From the NCBI RefSeq assembly GCF_001685395.1, contig NZ_CP014167.1, positions 186,001-250,000 of the forward strand: a stretch of DNA of 64,000 nt. The letters are read 5' to 3'. The stretch is from Paenibacillus yonginensis (GTDB taxonomy: Bacteria; Bacillota; Bacilli; Paenibacillales; Paenibacillaceae). This document shows, piece by piece, positions 61,892 to 64,000 of this stretch; position 1 is the stretch's first letter; every line of letters starts with the position of its first letter. The translations under genes were made by a program, and so were the position numbers. A model generated the notes under the pieces. That model saw only the letters and a list, made by a program, of their open reading frames with translations, did no database searches and was not told where the DNA came from.

Positions 61892-64000
61892 TTACTGTTC
61901 GCCGGCCTTCTCAAACCGCCAGAACAGGCTGACGAAGTCGCCCTCAAGCCGAGGGAGGGTGATCCCGTTATACATCAGCTCATCCCCGCCGTAGACGCGG
62001 CCGGTTTCCAGATGACGGTACAGATAGTTCGGGTTCAGACCTTTGGTTCGCAGAATCTGTACCCGCTCGTTCGGCTGGGACAATACACGGAAGAAGGCGA
62101 GCACCGCTTCATCCTGCTGCTCGGACACAAACGTCCAGGCCGCTTCGTTGCCTTCAAACGGATTCAGGATCCGGTAGAACGTGCCGAACTGGATCAGCTC
62201 GCGGACCTCTTTGTAAAGGGCGACCTGCGCTTTGACCGTCTGTTTCTCCTCTTCGGTCAGTTTGGTCAAATCGAGCTCATAGCCGAAGTTGCCGGACATG
62301 GCGACATGGCCGCGAATATCCAGCGAAGTAATCCGCTTTACCTGATGATTAGGGACGGTCGAGACATGCGAGCCCATGGTGACAGCCGGATACATGAGAC
62401 TGTTGCCGTACTGGATCTTCAAGCGGCTGATGGCATCGGTGTTGTCGCTCATCCAGGTCTGAGGCATGTAATACAGCATGCCGGGATCGTAACGTCCGCC
62501 TCCGCTGGAGCAGCTTTCAAAAAGCACGTCAGGGAAAGCGGAAGTAAGCTCCTCCATGACCCGGTATAAGCCCAGCATGTAGCGGTGAGCCGTCTCCCGC
62601 TGCCGTTCCGGCGGAAGCCCAGCCGAGCCCACTTCGCTCATGTGCCGGTTCATGTCCCATTTTACGTAGCTGATCGGGGCGGAGTCCAGAATGCTGCCAA
62701 CGGCCTGGATGATGTAATTGCAAACCTCCGGCCGCGATAAATCAAGCACCAGCTGGTTGCGGCTTTCGGAACGGGCGCGGCCGGGAACATGAATACACCA
62801 GTCCGGATGGCTGCGGTACAGATCGCTGTCCGGGGACACCATTTCCGGTTCAAACCAGAGGCCGAATTGCATGCCCATATCCGTAATGCGGCGGGCCAGA
62901 CCGTCCAGGCCTTCCGGCAGCTTGCGCAGGTCCGTCACCCAGTCGCCAAGCGAGCTGTGGTCGTCATCGCGCCGCCCGAACCAGCCGTCATCCAGCACAA
63001 ACAGCTCCATGCCCAGCTCATGTCCGGCTGAAGCGATGGCGGTAATTTTGTCGGCGTCAAAATCAAAATACGTAGCTTCCCAATTGTTGATCAGAATCGG
63101 CCGCACGGCATCGCGGTGTTTGCCCCGGACCAGCCGGCTTTGGTACAGCTTGTTCAGGATGCGCGACATTTCGCCGAGTCCTTCGCTGGCATATACCATG
63201 ACAACCTCAGGCGTCTGGAAGGAAGCCCCCGGCTCCAGCAGCCAGGAGAAATCAAACGGATTAATGCCGATCGATACCCGGGTTGTCTGAAATTGCTGGA
63301 CTTCGGCCTGGGCGATAAAGTTGCCGCTGTAGACCAGATTAAAAGCATATACCTCGCCTGCATCTTCGTTGGTGTCCTTGCGAAGCAAAGCGAGGAACGG
63401 ATTCTGCTGCGGGCTGCTTGCCCCGCGGCGGCTTTCGGCTGCCTGAATGCCGGGTACCAGCGGACGGCGGGCGATATTGCGTTCTTTCAAATGGGCGCCG
63501 TAGAAAGTCAGCATGTCATATTCGTCATCCCGGAAATCGACGCTGGCGCTTAGCGCCCGAAGCAGCTTCAGGTTCTGCTGGCCGTGATTCTCCAGACGGA
63601 CGGAACGGGTCATAACCCCTTGCGTGTTGTAGACAGTATAAAGGAGAGTTGCCTGCAGTCCGGTCAGCTGGTCTTCAAGCAGAAGCTCCAGCGTGTCCGC
63701 TTCGCTGTCGGACTCGGCGTAAGTGGCAGGAAGGCCCGGCAGGGCCGGCTTGCCTGCATAGATCTTATGCGAAACGTAACGCAGGTCGGTAACGGTCGAG
63801 CCGTCCTCCTGACCAACCTGGTAAGCCGGTGCGCCGAAATCGCCGGTGCCAAAGCCCGGATACTCCTGCGGCAGCGTGTCCAGCGAGATGTTGTGTTCCT
63901 TCGGCTCGGCGTTAGGGGCGAATGCCCGGCCGACAAAAGCAAGCGGGCTGCTGTCCCGGTAGAATTTGATTTTTTTGCCCCAATAAAGATGGGTTACGAA
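61892..64000 (-). CDS. GH36 alpha-galactosidase (5' end outside window)
   Basis: Hydrolyses alpha-1,6-galactosides such as melibiose and raffinose. The frame is open to base 64000, giving 703 residues of the usual 730 or so; the ATG at 63613 is internal, since LDTLPQEYPGFGTGDFGAPAY and TDLRYVSHKIYAG of the N-terminal beta domain lie upstream of it. The barrel holds FVLDDGWFG, the nucleophile Asp in YVKWDMNRHM, the CSSGGGRYD loop and the acid/base Asp in WMSDNTDA. No signal peptide is visible in this part. Convergent with the cupin gene. Confidence 0.93.
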   Translation of the reverse strand, partial: FVTHLYWGKKIKFYRDSSPLAFVGRAFAPNAEPKEHNISLDTLPQEYPGFGTGDFGAPAYQVGQEDGSTVTDLRYVSHKIYAGKPALPGLPATYAESDSEADTLELLLEDQLTGLQATLLYTVYNTQGVMTRSVRLENHGQQNLKLLRALSASVDFRDDEYDMLTFYGAHLKERNIARRPLVPGIQAAESRRGASSPQQNPFLALLRKDTNEDAGEVYAFNLVYSGNFIAQAEVQQFQTTRVSIGINPFDFSWLLEPGASFQTPEVVMVYASEGLGEMSRILNKLYQSRLVRGKHRDAVRPILINNWEATYFDFDADKITAIASAGHELGMELFVLDDGWFGRRDDDHSSLGDWVTDLRKLPEGLDGLARRITDMGMQFGLWFEPEMVSPDSDLYRSHPDWCIHVPGRARSESRNQLVLDLSRPEVCNYIIQAVGSILDSAPISYVKWDMNRHMSEVGSAGLPPERQRETAHRYMLGLYRVMEELTSAFPDVLFESCSSGGGRYDPGMLYYMPQTWMSDNTDAISRLKIQYGNSLMYPAVTMGSHVSTVPNHQVKRITSLDIRGHVAMSGNFGYELDLTKLTEEEKQTVKAQVALYKEVRELIQFGTFYRILNPFEGNEAAWTFVSEQQDEAVLAFFRVLSQPNERVQILRTKGLNPNYLYRHLETGRVYGGDELMYNGITLPRLEGDFVSLFWRFEKAGEQ

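Overview
The window looks like chromosome from a moderately GC-rich, spore-forming member of the Bacillota, most probably Paenibacillus. The evidence is a spore-coat transglutaminase (Tgl), a PucR-controlled purine catabolic cluster of the Bacillus type, YpsA, HflX, MetNIQ, strong AGGAGG-type ribosome binding sites with frequent TTG/GTG starts, and many hairpin-plus-T-run terminators. No rRNA, tRNA, CRISPR array or prophage was seen.

Layout. Bases 2-15493 form one rightward exopolysaccharide (EPS) locus of tightly overlapping genes: a WecG/TagA-type glycosyltransferase (cut by the window), a VanZ-like membrane protein, a Wzy/ligase-like polymerase, a Wzx-like flippase, one GT2 and three GT4 glycosyltransferases, UDP-glucose dehydrogenase (UDP-glucuronate supply), a ManC-type GDP-mannose pyrophosphorylase, and two secreted enzymes: a GH26 mannanase with a PA14 domain and a large multidomain putative glycoside hydrolase. 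The predicted product is a mannose- and glucuronate-containing polymer exported by the Wzx/Wzy route. Bases 15.5-24.3 kb hold housekeeping and stress genes (SEC-C protein, aldo/keto reductase, DoxX, Tgl, threonine synthase, GNAT, DsbA-like). A complete IS3-family element (18665-20137) sits exactly in the loop of a terminator between the convergent aldo/keto reductase and DoxX genes.

Bases 24.3-34.9 kb encode purine catabolism: pucR (leftward), then rightward an amidase, a fumarylacetoacetate-hydrolase-family protein, OHCU decarboxylase, urate oxidase, hydroxyisourate hydrolase, allantoinase, allantoate amidohydrolase and PucG. Together they take urate through allantoin and allantoate to ureidoglycine and glycine; the first two genes may handle ureidoglycolate and oxalurate. 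Bases 34.9-43.3 kb carry a redox module (methyltransferase, thioredoxin-reductase-like flavoprotein, Rrf2 regulator), an RND pump and a MetNIQ importer whose ATPase lacks the usual NIL domain.

Bases 43.4-51 kb hold a chemoreceptor, ypsA, an SGNH hydrolase, a Gfo/Idh/MocA oxidoreductase, a MarR-isochorismatase pair with a clear palindromic operator, and two Paenibacillus-type hypothetical genes, one of which seems to start at ATT. Bases 51-57.5 kb look like an antibiotic or stress module: a HAD hydrolase, a heterodimeric ABC exporter of YheI/YheH (BmrCD) type, and hflX. Before hflX lies a structured leader with a 14-codon peptide MWNFIRLRNYALCI and an intrinsic terminator. The Arg-Leu-Arg motif at codons 6-8 matches the macrolide-stalling motif and position of the ErmD leader peptide, so this is the most interesting candidate here: a macrolide-responsive attenuator controlling a ribosome-rescue GTPase. 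The remainder (57.7-64 kb) has a three-gene ABC-2 exporter, an AT-rich lipoprotein gene, a DUF985 cupin and a GH36 alpha-galactosidase cut by the right edge.
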